Shown here: positions 19,511 through 28,939 of the stretch, piece by piece
Layout: every line of letters begins with the position of its first letter
Position numbering within the stretch: position 1 is the first letter of the stretch
DNA from: a virus
DNA: 44,518 bases
Reading direction: 5' to 3' (one strand)
IMG/VR virus record: IMGVR_UViG_3300018719_000007
Span: 1-44,518 of that record
The notes under the pieces: generated by a model
What the model was told of the DNA's origin: nothing
Database searches by the model: none
The model's input: the letters and a program-made list of their open reading frames with translations, nothing else
Program-made: the position numbers and the translations under genes

Positions 19511-19532
19511 AAAAAGACGGGTTAAAACCCGC
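19511..19532 (-). terminator. Terminator after the tail-fibre gene
   Basis: On the minus strand, GGCGGGTT / AACCCGTC stem followed by TTTTTC, 27 nt after the fibre stop. It separates structural genes from the recombinase. Confidence 0.75.
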
Positions 19533-19558
19533 CTTCAAATGGCTATTTTATCGTGAAA

Positions 19559-21592
19559 TTAAGTGTTATCACTTCTTGCAATTTCGTAGAACGTTGTTCC
19601 GTTGTAAATAAATTCAACAGTATCTCCACCACCATTACCCACTACCGGTGCGGCACCTTTTAGCTTAAATTTAGCGCCCGAAATAGTAGTAACTCCATCA
19701 CCAAAAATGATTGTGATTCTTTGGCCTTTATAAGCGTCTGCAAAATCAGTAATGGTAACAGCGCTTGTATTAGCAGTTACGAAAGCTGAACCTCCCGCCA
19801 CGGAAGGAGTGGCTGAACCGACTGTAAGCGTAATTAAATCTTGACTATCACGTTGGAATACGTTGTCTGAAGATGTGGCCGTGTATAGTTTAAATACACT
19901 TCCGTCAACGATGTTATCCTTGATGTTGTTTCTTGTGCCTGTCAGATTAAAGATAACACCTTCTGTAATTGCCGTTTCTGCCCCTTTGTTCATAACTTGA
20001 TTGTCTTTGATAATGTTTTTATTTCTGGCTGTAATTAAATATTTCTTACTATTAGAAACATTTATAAAAATATCATTATCTTTAAAAACAACTTTGTCGT
20101 TGAAATCAAAAGGGTATTCTTCCGCAAAACATTGGTTAAACGTGTTTCCTGTAATAGTTCCATTTGTTCCTGTATGCTTAATCCATTTCTCTCCTGTAGC
20201 AAATTCAGAGGTGAACATGCTATCTGTAATTTTTGTGTAATTGTTGTCGATTTTAAAGAAGTGTGCTTTTCCTAACGGCGTCTGCTCATTACTTACAAAC
20301 TGACAACCTATGAATACATTCTCGTTTGCGGTAGAAGTAATATGAATTGCATTGCCTGTATAACTAATTCGACCACGTTCAAATTTGCACGCTACAAACT
20401 GATTATGTCTGCTTAATGCGTCAATTCGTAAAAAGAAAGGGCAGTATTCAGCGTATAAACCAAACCAATGAGTAGCGTTTGTATTTACACCGCCTGTTCC
20501 TGTTAATTCTATGGCAGGGTAAAGAGAGTCTGTTCCGCAATAATGGACTTGAACATCAATAAAATTGGAATCAAATACTTTATTGCATAATAGGGCTTGA
20601 CGTAAAAATCCAGTGATAGCGACTTTATTCATATGAAGTCTATACGTATCCACCATTTCAATACAGGGTCTATCCACTGAATTAGTCCCTACAGCAAAGT
20701 TAGTTGAACCCAAGAAACTGATATTTTCGATTCTTGTTCCTTGTATGTTCCCGCTTGTCGGTCTTTGTATCTTTAGCACAGAAAGATTGGAGTTATTTTG
20801 AGTTGTTTTAAAAATTGTTCCTGTCCCGTTCTTTCCGCTTACACCTAATAAAGCTAAACCGTGTTCTTTTATTTGTAATTGTCCATTTACGATGTACTCT
20901 TTTTTGCGAAAATAAAGAACGCCATTGCCGCCCACTAAACTGTCAATGGCTCTTTGAATCCTTGCAGTGTCATCCGTTTCGGGTGTTTGTATTTTGAAAT
21001 TTTCATCAACATCAACCCATGCATTATCTGATTTTCTCAATAAAACATCAATTTTACTAACATTTTCATTTACTGCTGCAACTAAATTTGTTTTGTCTGT
21101 AGTTGTTAAATTTGAAATAGTACCGATTTCCGTATCGTGCTCATTCACAGCGTTAACTAAACTAGTCTTATTGGTGGTCGTTAAATTCGAAAGATCACCG
21201 ATCTCTGTATCATGTTCATTAATTGCATTAACTAAACTAGTCTTATTAGTAGTTTTTAAATTAGACAGAGTACCGATTCTATTGTTATTTTCCTCTACCT
21301 TCGACTCAACACTTCCAAAACGACCAGATAAATTGGAGTGCGTTCCCCTTGCGGCCGTTATCTCAGATGATTGTTCATTTACATCAGTAAATAACGTTTC
21401 AATATCTTGATTTCCTGCATCAATTAATCCTTTTAATTCATCCCATTTACTTTGGTTTGGATAAAGAACATTCCCATTCTTAGAACCTATAAAAAGTTCT
21501 TTTGTATCCGTACAAAAACCAAATTCCCCTTCATCTAAGTCGGGAAGATTAACTTTTAAACCCCGTCTGATTCTTATTTTATCTACCTTCAT
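19559..21592 (-). CDS. Tail fibre / tailspike with beta-helix domain
   Basis: A 677-residue protein. Residues 1-48 are a short fibre-attachment domain (I-R-I-R-R-G then E-G-E-F-G-F-C-T-D-T-K-E-L-F-I-G) found at the start of many Bacillus phage fibres. Residues 55-185 are a trimeric-looking stalk with three 25-residue repeats. Residues about 190-600 look like a right-handed parallel beta-helix (pectate-lyase-like; many N-G/N-I turns), the usual receptor-binding or depolymerase fold, with a C-terminal beta domain. ATG 21592 overlaps the upstream stop by 1 nt. Confidence 0.82.
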   Translation of the reverse strand: MKVDKIRIRRGLKVNLPDLDEGEFGFCTDTKELFIGSKNGNVLYPNQSKWDELKGLIDAGNQDIETLFTDVNEQSSEITAARGTHSNLSGRFGSVESKVEENNNRIGTLSNLKTTNKTSLVNAINEHDTEIGDLSNLTTTNKTSLVNAVNEHDTEIGTISNLTTTDKTNLVAAVNENVSKIDVLLRKSDNAWVDVDENFKIQTPETDDTARIQRAIDSLVGGNGVLYFRKKEYIVNGQLQIKEHGLALLGVSGKNGTGTIFKTTQNNSNLSVLKIQRPTSGNIQGTRIENISFLGSTNFAVGTNSVDRPCIEMVDTYRLHMNKVAITGFLRQALLCNKVFDSNFIDVQVHYCGTDSLYPAIELTGTGGVNTNATHWFGLYAEYCPFFLRIDALSRHNQFVACKFERGRISYTGNAIHITSTANENVFIGCQFVSNEQTPLGKAHFFKIDNNYTKITDSMFTSEFATGEKWIKHTGTNGTITGNTFNQCFAEEYPFDFNDKVVFKDNDIFINVSNSKKYLITARNKNIIKDNQVMNKGAETAITEGVIFNLTGTRNNIKDNIVDGSVFKLYTATSSDNVFQRDSQDLITLTVGSATPSVAGGSAFVTANTSAVTITDFADAYKGQRITIIFGDGVTTISGAKFKLKGAAPVVGNGGGDTVEFIYNGTTFYEIARSDNT
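21041..21265 (-). repeat. Three 75-bp tandem repeats in the fibre stalk
   Basis: They encode 25-residue units S-N-L-x-T-T-N-K-T-S-L-V-N-A-x-N-E-H-D-T-E-I-G (residues 110-134, 135-159, 160-184). The first two are nearly identical at protein level, the third diverged. Such repeats can change number by slippage and alter fibre length. Confidence 0.8.
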
Positions 21593-21957
21593 CAAAAACC
21601 ACCTCCGTCATATGTGGCGTTGAAGCTGTATTCTGTAAATGATCCCGCATCGATAACGGGGGCGGTTCCAACAAGTTTATCCGAAACATAGAAGTCTTGT
21701 TTCTTCCCCGATAAAATACGACCATCTTCAAACGTTGCCGTCCATTGGAAAAAATAAGAACCTGTCACACTTAAATCAAAATTCGATAGTTCAAATTGAC
21801 ATTTCCCGTTTACGGCATCCAAAATGGTAGCTGGCTTAGTTAACAAATCATCATCGCGCTTAATGGACACCTCAACAGTAGCTCCTTCTAGGTTGATTAT
21901 TTTATTTTTTTTCGCCACAAATGGAATAATGACCCCATTGTCACCTTGAACAATCAT
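21592..21957 (-). CDS. BppU-like baseplate upper protein
   Basis: A 121-residue beta-rich protein: M-I-V-Q-G-D-N-G-V-I-I-P-F start, then G-A-T-V-E-V-S-I-K-R near 27-36 and G-K-C-Q-F-E-L near 52-58, matching the N-terminal immunoglobulin-like domain of phage BppU. It lacks the fibre part, which is probably supplied by the overlapping downstream gene. AAAGGAGG precedes ATG 21957. Confidence 0.75.
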   Translation of the reverse strand: MIVQGDNGVIIPFVAKKNKIINLEGATVEVSIKRDDDLLTKPATILDAVNGKCQFELSNFDLSVTGSYFFQWTATFEDGRILSGKKQDFYVSDKLVGTAPVIDAGSFTEYSFNATYDGGGF

Positions 21958-21983
21958 AGATGCCGCCTCCTTTAAATTAGGGC

Positions 21984-22013
21984 ATAAAAAATACACCTAC
22001 TGTTTAGTGGTGT
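21984..22013 (-). terminator. Internal terminator between XkdX and BppU-like genes
   Basis: On the minus strand, ACACCACT / AGTAGGTGT stem with one bulge, then ATTTTTTATG. It may reduce expression of the distal fibre. Confidence 0.5.
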
Positions 22014-22017
22014 TTGA

Positions 22018-22158
22018 TTATTCTACATATTGAACTTTTGTGATTTCATAATACTGATCAGCTGTAATCATCCCCGCTTTGACAAACGTTTTCAAGCGCT
22101 CGTTTGTATAAGAAGGATGTGCACTTTCATAAAAATATTTAATTCTTGTGTACCACAT
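22018..22158 (-). CDS. xkdX: XkdX family protein
   Basis: A 46-residue protein, W-Y-T-R-I-K-Y-F-Y-E near the start, then the A-G-M-I-T-A-D-Q-Y-Y-E-I-T signature seen in XkdX of PBSX. Its ATG shares one base with the stop of the 22158-22373 gene. Function in the tail cluster is not established. Confidence 0.8.
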   Translation of the reverse strand: MWYTRIKYFYESAHPSYTNERLKTFVKAGMITADQYYEITKVQYVE

Positions 22159-22373
22159 TACGCATTACCTCCCATTTTTAATGTTGCAACTTCGATCAAT
22201 AAATCACCCGTCAAAGTTTCTAACTCTGCAATCTTTGCTTTATCCATCGCACTTTCGATCAACAAATTACCAAGATCCATTTCTGCAGCTTCTAATTTCT
22301 TCGCTGGATCCTTGCTCTCATTAGCAAATTGTACCTGGGAATTTTCGATATTGATAAACTGTAATGCTCGCAT
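22158..22373 (-). CDS. Small tail-region hypothetical protein
   Basis: A 71-residue helical protein (A-E-M-D-L-G-N-L-L-I-E-S and L-T-G-D-L-L-I-E-V, a repeated L-L-I-E block), start and stop each sharing a base with neighbours. Small helical proteins at this position are common before XkdX. Role unknown. Confidence 0.7.
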   Translation of the reverse strand: MRALQFINIENSQVQFANESKDPAKKLEAAEMDLGNLLIESAMDKAKIAELETLTGDLLIEVATLKMGGNA

Positions 22374-24577
22374 TACGCCACCCCTCCTAGTATCCTCGTA
22401 ATCTTCACATTGTCATTCGTACTCGCCCGCGTCATCGTCAACTTCGTATCAATTGCCTGTACACTAGACAATGCCTTTACGAACTGATCTTCGTTGCTAA
22501 CTGTCGTTTTGTCCATCGTAGAACCATTGACAGATGCTGTGACAGTTAAACCAGGATCACGCTCAACCCATGCGACTAGTTCGTCAGTGTTGGCGGTGGT
22601 GAATCGGACTTCGTTTTCGGTTAGTGGCGCTTCAGTGCCAACGGTAAAGGTTCCGTAGAATCCGACTTTTATGGTGCTGTACTTGTAAATAAATAACGGT
22701 TGGCTAAATTGCAAACTAAATGTGGGATCGAACAATGTAGACATACCGTCAGAATAACCGCTTGTTATATTTGTAATTGATCCCCAACTACCGTTATATG
22801 ATATTTGTCTTGCTAAAACAGTGTTTGTCGGAGCTCCCGTATGCCCTCCCCAAACAACGAAGACAACTCCATCCTTATTCGCAGTAATAGAAGGATACCT
22901 TTGATAGTTAGCTCCTCCTGTAGTCAATTTTTGCATTGAAGACCAAGTGGCGCCTCCATCATCTGAATAGCTGACCCTAATATTTTCAGCGCTTGTATCT
23001 GTTGAATCCGTCCCATGCCACGCCACCCAAATGCGCCCGTTCGCCAATCCGTTCACACTTTGCGGGACGAATATGGCGGATGGGGAGGATTGGGTGTATG
23101 AAGTAACGCTAGTATAGTATACAGTCGAAACATACCACCCACTACCAAACCAAGAAGAGTTTGTATAACCACCAAGTGTTTTAGATAAAGCAAGAATCGA
23201 ACTTCCGTCTGTACCCACTTGACTGCCTGCCGAACCGTTACTGTTGACATACCACCCAGTTGTACACGCAAAAATAATAGGGTTGCCGTTTTTATCAACT
23301 ATAATTGACGGGTTTATTACATCATCGGAAGATATATCCCTTAATGTCACCTGTTCTACACCACCCCACGTAACACTTCCATCGCCATTAATCGTCCCTT
23401 TGGCATAACGGATGTTGAACGAGTTCGGATACGTGCTGTTTTTCGATGACCATGCGGCGTGTAGTTCGGTGCCTGCCGAGTTGATGGCGAGGGATACGTT
23501 GCCGAGGGCGGTTTGCATATTATCTACTGATGCCATGATGCTATACGTCCCTAAAGATGAAAAATCAGAAACAGTAGTAGCGTCAAAGGACGTAAATCCT
23601 AATCGTCCAACGGTAGAGTTATACATATATGTTGTTGTTACAAACACCCGAGTCCCTGTTGATACAATAGATACGTCTGTGATATTTGTCGTATCACTAA
23701 AATCAATGGTTGTAAACACCGTAAAGGTTGCGCCGTTATCAGTAGATTTATAAAATCGTAGATACTTGGATGAAGTATCTTTTACAACGGCAACCAACCA
23801 ACCGTTAGAAAGCCGAACCAACTTGCGCCCGACATTTCCGCTCGTATCATACCCACTTGCCGTGACACTAACATCGTTTCGTGTATATGTCGTACTCTCA
23901 TCCAACCCGCCGAACTCCAGCCCTGCGGAAGTGCTTTTCGCCGTGGTCCGCTTAATCTTAGCGCCCGCCTTATACGATTTCGTCAATGCCGACACCGTCA
24001 GAGGACTAACCGCTGTAATCGTCACTTCTTCTTTCACGATGGCATTGTCGGATACTTGTCGCCCAATGACTGTTACTTTCTGACCGATTGCAAATGTGCC
24101 TTGCTCCATCGTGACTTTGCTGCCGATATTTGTATCTCCCGCATTTAATTGTGCGGTTGCTTTGGCGCTTGTGAAGTCGATGGTTAAGCCGAAGCTAGTT
24201 GTCGGATTCCAGCCGAATGTGGAGCCGTTAGTGACCCGCTTAGATGCTTCTAGTTGCAGATTGAGATTAGCGACTTGTTGTATCAATGGTCGATACTGCT
24301 TATCAATATATAACTTGCTATAGGCACCTACTTGATCCGCTGTTACGTTGTGCGGATTCGTATTATCCGCCGAATGCGCATCAAATTCTTGCTGTGTAAC
24401 TTCACCTGCTTGCGTGCCGTCAGCATTAATAACTTTCCCCTCTGAATTAAGTCGTGCTAAACCGTCAGCTGTTCCTGCTTTTTCATCAATGGCGTTCGCC
24501 AGCGCATTCAAATCCCTAGGAATGTCTGCAGATTGATTCCCTGTAATGGTTGGCAATCCTAACTTTGTTGTAGGCAT
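22373..24577 (-). CDS. Second tail fibre with sialidase-type beta-propeller repeats
   Basis: A 734-residue protein. Residues 1-40 carry a P-R-D-L-N-A-L-A-N-A-I-D-E-K attachment segment common to Bacillus phage fibres, then a stalk with H-S-A-D-N-T-N-P-H-N-V (near 66-76). Residues about 220-620 contain Asp-box-like elements (S-T-D-N-G-A-T-F and S-D-D-G-G-A-T-W), the mark of six-bladed BNR propellers. No sialidase active site is apparent, so it probably binds rather than cleaves. The ATG has GGAGG 8 nt upstream. Confidence 0.8.
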   Translation of the reverse strand: MPTTKLGLPTITGNQSADIPRDLNALANAIDEKAGTADGLARLNSEGKVINADGTQAGEVTQQEFDAHSADNTNPHNVTADQVGAYSKLYIDKQYRPLIQQVANLNLQLEASKRVTNGSTFGWNPTTSFGLTIDFTSAKATAQLNAGDTNIGSKVTMEQGTFAIGQKVTVIGRQVSDNAIVKEEVTITAVSPLTVSALTKSYKAGAKIKRTTAKSTSAGLEFGGLDESTTYTRNDVSVTASGYDTSGNVGRKLVRLSNGWLVAVVKDTSSKYLRFYKSTDNGATFTVFTTIDFSDTTNITDVSIVSTGTRVFVTTTYMYNSTVGRLGFTSFDATTVSDFSSLGTYSIMASVDNMQTALGNVSLAINSAGTELHAAWSSKNSTYPNSFNIRYAKGTINGDGSVTWGGVEQVTLRDISSDDVINPSIIVDKNGNPIIFACTTGWYVNSNGSAGSQVGTDGSSILALSKTLGGYTNSSWFGSGWYVSTVYYTSVTSYTQSSPSAIFVPQSVNGLANGRIWVAWHGTDSTDTSAENIRVSYSDDGGATWSSMQKLTTGGANYQRYPSITANKDGVVFVVWGGHTGAPTNTVLARQISYNGSWGSITNITSGYSDGMSTLFDPTFSLQFSQPLFIYKYSTIKVGFYGTFTVGTEAPLTENEVRFTTANTDELVAWVERDPGLTVTASVNGSTMDKTTVSNEDQFVKALSSVQAIDTKLTMTRASTNDNVKITRILGGVA

Positions 24578-24578
24578 A

Positions 24579-25154
24579 TTATGCACCTCCTAATTGTACG
24601 GTTGGCAATTCTTCATAAGTCCATCCGCTGTTTGTTAATTCGTCATATGTGGAAAAACCAGTCTTGATGCTGTCGTAGGTGTTGAACTTAAAGGAAAAAT
24701 TCACACCTAAATGAGCCGGGAGAATATCCCGTAAAGCTTGCTGAATGTCTGAAAGGTTTGGAGGTACACCAAGATTAGAAATGAATTGAATGGTTACTTC
24801 TCCGTTTCCTTCGATGACTTCCACTTCTCCAAACTCGTAAGATTCCGCTGTGCTTTTTACCAAAGCGGGGGTCACGGTACCGATCCCTCGAAGTTTGGAC
24901 ACGACCACAGACCGCCGTTCACCCAACGATTTATTGAGATCAATTGGAATCCCTAAAATGATTTCCCACTTTTGTAGATATTCGCTATCTGCTGACAAAG
25001 GGGAGCGGCTATCAACATACCGATAAAACTCATTCCACCATATCGCCTGTTCGTCAGCAAAACGATCATGAATATTCTTGACTTCCAAAATGTTCTGCCA
25101 GAAAGCAGGGATGGAGAATGTTAGTCGTTCTCTAATTTCATTACGGCTGTACAT
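24579..25154 (-). CDS. xkdU: YmfQ/XkdU-like tail protein
   Basis: A 191-residue protein of the YmfQ (DUF2313) family, a wedge component downstream of the baseplate J protein. Signs are the W-E-I-I-L-G-I-P near 63-70, the E-R-R-S-V-V-V-S-K-L-R segment, and position right after gp47/J. AAGGAG lies upstream and it overlaps the J gene by 14 nt. Confidence 0.85.
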   Translation of the reverse strand: MYSRNEIRERLTFSIPAFWQNILEVKNIHDRFADEQAIWWNEFYRYVDSRSPLSADSEYLQKWEIILGIPIDLNKSLGERRSVVVSKLRGIGTVTPALVKSTAESYEFGEVEVIEGNGEVTIQFISNLGVPPNLSDIQQALRDILPAHLGVNFSFKFNTYDSIKTGFSTYDELTNSGWTYEELPTVQLGGA

Positions 25155-26226
25155 TCAGGGTCACTCCTTGCAGCACCGCTACACTTCCAGCAGGGATAAC
25201 GGTGTTTCCTGTCCCGCCGTTCACAGTGAAGTTGGTAATATCCACTACACCTTCTATGTCTAAAAGAGCGTTTTGAAGACGTACAATCCGTACCGTGTCT
25301 TCTTCTGTGAATTTTAAAGATTTTAGATACTCTTTCACTGCTTCTTCAAAAGGGGCCTGAATATCCTCAACACTTGCGGTCGCTTGAACCATTGCTGTGA
25401 TGGAAATTGGAATTTCTACCGCTGCTTCCACAGTGACCATCCCTCCAAAAATAGGACGAACACTTTCGATATAATTAGACACTTCCTGTACTTTTTCAGA
25501 TGTAGGAGCATCATAATTACTGGAGAGGACCACGACCTTCACGGTGTTATTCCCGTTCCATACTGGGATGACATAAGCATCTACAATTCCTGACACTTCT
25601 GTTGCCCATTGCCAGTAGTGGTTGGCGTTACCGCTTGTCGGTGTTTTTCGTAGCAGATTTAAAAAACGCTGTACATATTCTTGATCAGATTCATCATCAA
25701 TCCCCCCGCTCATTTCGGTTGGGTTCGTGACCGTGATAACCCCCTCTAAATCGCCTATAACGCCCGTTATCGCTCCGCTCGATACATTTCCCTCGCTACC
25801 GATTTGAACGGCTGTAACAGGAACAGAAACACCTGAAGGAGTGGCCGTCACTTCTGATGTTGTCTCAAAAATAATGTTTAGGGAAGCAGGTGCAAAGACT
25901 TGTGTGCCGACAGGTACCGTGATGGGTTCAGCGGCTGTTAAAAACACCGTTCCTTTTGCCGGCTCCCCTTTTTTTCTTGGTGTCCAAATACCTGCAAATA
26001 AATCGAGCTTGTAGCCAGTCATAGACACTTCACCTTGAAGATTCACAGGAAAATCCGCTTCTTCCTGTGCTTTTAATTCGGCATAAGCGTTCATCAGCTC
26101 GTCAGAAATAGGAGCCATGACTGTATATGTCGGGCTTCCTTCCCGCTTGTCGATGTCTTCTCTTGTATTTTCGAGCATATTGGCTAGTATTTGTGCCGCC
26201 AATTCATCATTCATTGTGTAAATCAT
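25141..26226 (-). CDS. xkdT: Baseplate J (gp47-like) protein
   Basis: A 361-residue baseplate wedge protein of the P2 J / T4 gp6 / XkdT family. The family block includes Y-K-L-D-L-F-A-G-I near 73-81, the G-T-x-V-F-A-P strand, and the G-G-I-D-x-E-S-D-Q-E-Y-V-Q-R segment near 175-188. Overlaps the xkdS-like gene by 4 nt. Confidence 0.92.
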   Translation of the reverse strand: MIYTMNDELAAQILANMLENTREDIDKREGSPTYTVMAPISDELMNAYAELKAQEEADFPVNLQGEVSMTGYKLDLFAGIWTPRKKGEPAKGTVFLTAAEPITVPVGTQVFAPASLNIIFETTSEVTATPSGVSVPVTAVQIGSEGNVSSGAITGVIGDLEGVITVTNPTEMSGGIDDESDQEYVQRFLNLLRKTPTSGNANHYWQWATEVSGIVDAYVIPVWNGNNTVKVVVLSSNYDAPTSEKVQEVSNYIESVRPIFGGMVTVEAAVEIPISITAMVQATASVEDIQAPFEEAVKEYLKSLKFTEEDTVRIVRLQNALLDIEGVVDITNFTVNGGTGNTVIPAGSVAVLQGVTLNVQP

Positions 26227-26636
26227 TCGATCACCACTCTTTCAGTCAAGGAGTTCACGCGGACATCCACAAAGGCTTTTCGACCTTGAAAGTCTACAGA
26301 AACAGGCGCATTTTCAATCCGTTCATGGAGTGCTGCCAAATCCTCAATTCCTTTGGCGATTTCTCCTTCTGTCACATCTCGCGGCAGTTGGTCTTCAATT
26401 AATTGTTCAAACGGCACACCAAATTGATCAAAAACCGGAAAAGCGTTCTTTTCCGTCATCATGCCTAACTTGAACCATTGCAGTGCCGCATCATCTCCCG
26501 TTATGATTTGGTTCGTCCATCGTCCATTTTCGAAGTCAATAAAAAAATCCACGGCATCTGCCTGGACTTCGGTTTCATTCTGGACAATATCTGCTTCTAC
26601 TTGAATCAGCTCTATACTTTCGGGTATTAACGCCAT
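26223..26636 (-). CDS. xkdS: XkdS-like baseplate protein (DUF2634)
   Basis: A 137-residue protein. F-F-I-D-F-E-N-G-R, then D-A-A-L-Q-W-F-K and Y/F-G-V-P-F-E-Q-L fit the DUF2634/XkdS family, related to the gp25-type sheath initiator. It sits between DUF2577-like and J genes as in PBSX. Confidence 0.85.
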   Translation of the reverse strand: MALIPESIELIQVEADIVQNETEVQADAVDFFIDFENGRWTNQIITGDDAALQWFKLGMMTEKNAFPVFDQFGVPFEQLIEDQLPRDVTEGEIAKGIEDLAALHERIENAPVSVDFQGRKAFVDVRVNSLTERVVIE

Positions 26637-26640
26637 TTCC

Positions 26641-26991
26641 TCACCCCTTATCTATGATGAATCCAGTCAATCCCTCCGGGTCTTCATCGTCATATATGAC
26701 CGCTACCCGATCCCCGACATTTAAGGTGCTGTCATGGTGGATCACCGCTTCTCTTTCGCCTGTTGTATCGTCCAAGAAATCGATTCGCACTGCTTCAAAT
26801 CGCGGGAGAAGGTGGTTCATGACCGTAAAGCGGGATGTTTCCAACCCATTCCCATCCAATCGGACCGTCAAAGGAGAAAGATCAATCACCGTGGCAAAAG
26901 CCAGTTTCACATCTTTGTTATAGCCTTTTTCCTTTATAAGCCGAGCCATATCAGAAAAAGGACTACTTTTTTCGTTCGGAACATGCCTCAT
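26641..26991 (-). CDS. xkdR: XkdR-like baseplate protein (DUF2577)
   Basis: A 116-residue protein: an N-terminal helix D-M-A-R-L-I-K-E-K-G, beta strands, and G-D-R-V-A-V-I near 91-97, typical of the short OB-fold-like DUF2577 protein. AGGAG precedes the ATG, which overlaps the hub gene by 4 nt. Confidence 0.85.
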   Translation of the reverse strand: MRHVPNEKSSPFSDMARLIKEKGYNKDVKLAFATVIDLSPLTVRLDGNGLETSRFTVMNHLLPRFEAVRIDFLDDTTGEREAVIHHDSTLNVGDRVAVIYDDEDPEGLTGFIIDKG

Positions 26992-28928
26992 CCCAACACT
27001 CTCCTAATCTGTTGAAACTTACTGCCCCAATAACTATCGTTGCTTTTCAAATATCCATGTTCTCGACAACCGCTGTTCCCTAAACTTACACACCAACCCG
27101 GACGAGTCACAACTCCAACATGACTAACAGTGGTAGCTCCACGACTGGAGTTAGTCCCTTGAAAGAAAACTAAATCACCCGCTTGTGCTGAGTTCATGTC
27201 GATTTTCTTCCCTTTTGTAACTTGACTCATGGTTCCATCTCCGATATTGATTCCTGCGTATTTGCGGTAAATATAATTACTGAAGCCAGAACAGTCACCT
27301 TTTCCAGAAGGGATATTCTTGCCGCCCCATTGATAGGTCAGCTTTCCAATATAACTCCTTGCTCCATTTACTACTGCTTGGCGTTTACTGGAGACACCCG
27401 GGGAAGGATTGCTGCTAGTGTTACCAGATAACTTTTGCATCCATTGTTTTTCAATGTTGGCCCAATTGTTTGCTTTGTTGCGGGCATCAGCTTTTCCTGT
27501 CCCTTTTTCCAAGACAGAAACACGAACTTGTCGTCTTCCAAACGTTTTCGCTTCATTAGCAAGCACCGCCACATCAATGCGTTTATTCTTAATAGCTCCG
27601 CCTGTGTCCTCCGCCAGATATAGACCACTATATTTGGATAAAGAAGGAACCTCGATTAAGACAATGGAACCGTATGGAATCACTTTAGGGTCTACCGCAA
27701 TCGTCCTGCCTTCTAACACCTTGGTTCCTGATGCAGTCACGCCGTTTACCTGTGGATTTCCGTTAATGCCACCTAATCGCCAAGCATAAGCAGTCGCTTC
27801 CCATCCACTTTCATAGGTTACATTGGAAACAGGCTGTGTTAAATCTACTGCACCGCTGCTTTCTTCCGTTTCCGGTTCGCTTGGTTTCTCATAGCGTACC
27901 TCTTCCGGGTTATAGGATTCAGCCAAATCCAGAGACATCGTGCCAGGATTTCCACCCTTGTGGCTGTGGGACGTCACAAAATAATAACGATTCACTTCTG
28001 TCAAACTGTCATATACTTCGATCATGTCCCCTGCTGATACAAAATAATCGGCTAATCCTTCTACCGATACATGATCTGTAGGCTTTTTCAACACATTCAG
28101 CAAATCTTTAGCCCGATTATCTAAAATGGATTTATTTTCAATGTCGCTGTAATGCTCAATTATCGTCAAGGTTCCATACTTCTTTTTAGCAGATTCATCC
28201 AATTTTACAGAAGAAGGACCAACCTGCTCATCTTTTCCGGTGGCAACGACCTGAGTTTTGACATTCTCCATCGAAATTTCACGGCTAATGGACAGCATAT
28301 TGCGCCCCCGCTCAATCAGTTTTCGTTGAGTGGATAAGGTCACTTCTCTTAATGCGAGTTTCCCTGCTTCATTTCGGACTTTGTAGCGCTTTTTCGTTTT
28401 GATATAGGTTTCAGTCAGTACCGTTTGGATAATCTCCCATATGGTTTTATCAACAAACACAAGTTCACCCTTGAATACATGCCCTGTATTGGCTAAGTAT
28501 CCAACACTCACCCCGGCACGTTTGGCAAGAGCGGCAATAATTTGATCTGCTCGTTTATTAGTAAAGGTGGCAGTCACTTCATTTTGCTGTAAATACCAAT
28601 TGAAATCATAAGCGGTTAAGGTTTCGGCGCCTGTTCCATTCATGTTCCTTTTGACTAAAACACCCCGGAATAGTTCGCTTTCCTTCCCTTCGCTAACCAA
28701 AGATACTTTTATCATATTGCCTTCTTCAAAGCGTATGGCCCGTTTATCCCCTTGTTTGTTATGGATCGTAAGGGTAAATTCTTCGCAAGCGGCGTTGATG
28801 TCCCCGCTCCATTCATGTTCGGTTACCATACCCGATATATCGAACCATTCCGAAGATGTAAAATAGTAAAACACAAGGGAAGCCCGCTTTGTTTCTGGAT
28901 ATTCTTCATAAATTCGTTGGTATTTCAT
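26988..28928 (-). CDS. xkdQ: Tail hub XkdQ fused to 3D and NlpC/P60 wall-degrading domains
   Basis: A 646-residue fusion. Residues 1-345 match XkdQ/YqbQ (gpD/gp27-like hub). Residues about 400-475 form a 3D domain with its three Asp motifs (A-V-D-P, A-E-D-T-G-G, R-I-D-V), as in MltA-like transglycosylases. Residues about 520-646 form an NlpC/P60 endopeptidase (catalytic D-C-S-G with C546 and H603 in S-H-V-G-V-V). A Ser/Pro/Gly linker separates the last two. It would pierce and digest the cell wall on infection. GAGGTGA precedes the ATG. Confidence 0.92.
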   Translation of the reverse strand: MKYQRIYEEYPETKRASLVFYYFTSSEWFDISGMVTEHEWSGDINAACEEFTLTIHNKQGDKRAIRFEEGNMIKVSLVSEGKESELFRGVLVKRNMNGTGAETLTAYDFNWYLQQNEVTATFTNKRADQIIAALAKRAGVSVGYLANTGHVFKGELVFVDKTIWEIIQTVLTETYIKTKKRYKVRNEAGKLALREVTLSTQRKLIERGRNMLSISREISMENVKTQVVATGKDEQVGPSSVKLDESAKKKYGTLTIIEHYSDIENKSILDNRAKDLLNVLKKPTDHVSVEGLADYFVSAGDMIEVYDSLTEVNRYYFVTSHSHKGGNPGTMSLDLAESYNPEEVRYEKPSEPETEESSGAVDLTQPVSNVTYESGWEATAYAWRLGGINGNPQVNGVTASGTKVLEGRTIAVDPKVIPYGSIVLIEVPSLSKYSGLYLAEDTGGAIKNKRIDVAVLANEAKTFGRRQVRVSVLEKGTGKADARNKANNWANIEKQWMQKLSGNTSSNPSPGVSSKRQAVVNGARSYIGKLTYQWGGKNIPSGKGDCSGFSNYIYRKYAGINIGDGTMSQVTKGKKIDMNSAQAGDLVFFQGTNSSRGATTVSHVGVVTRPGWCVSLGNSGCREHGYLKSNDSYWGSKFQQIRRVLG

Positions 28929-28939
28929 CGAGCTTCACC

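Noticed and set aside
20967-21410. 147-residue plus-strand frame
   Set aside because: Arises from the tandem fibre repeats read on the other strand.
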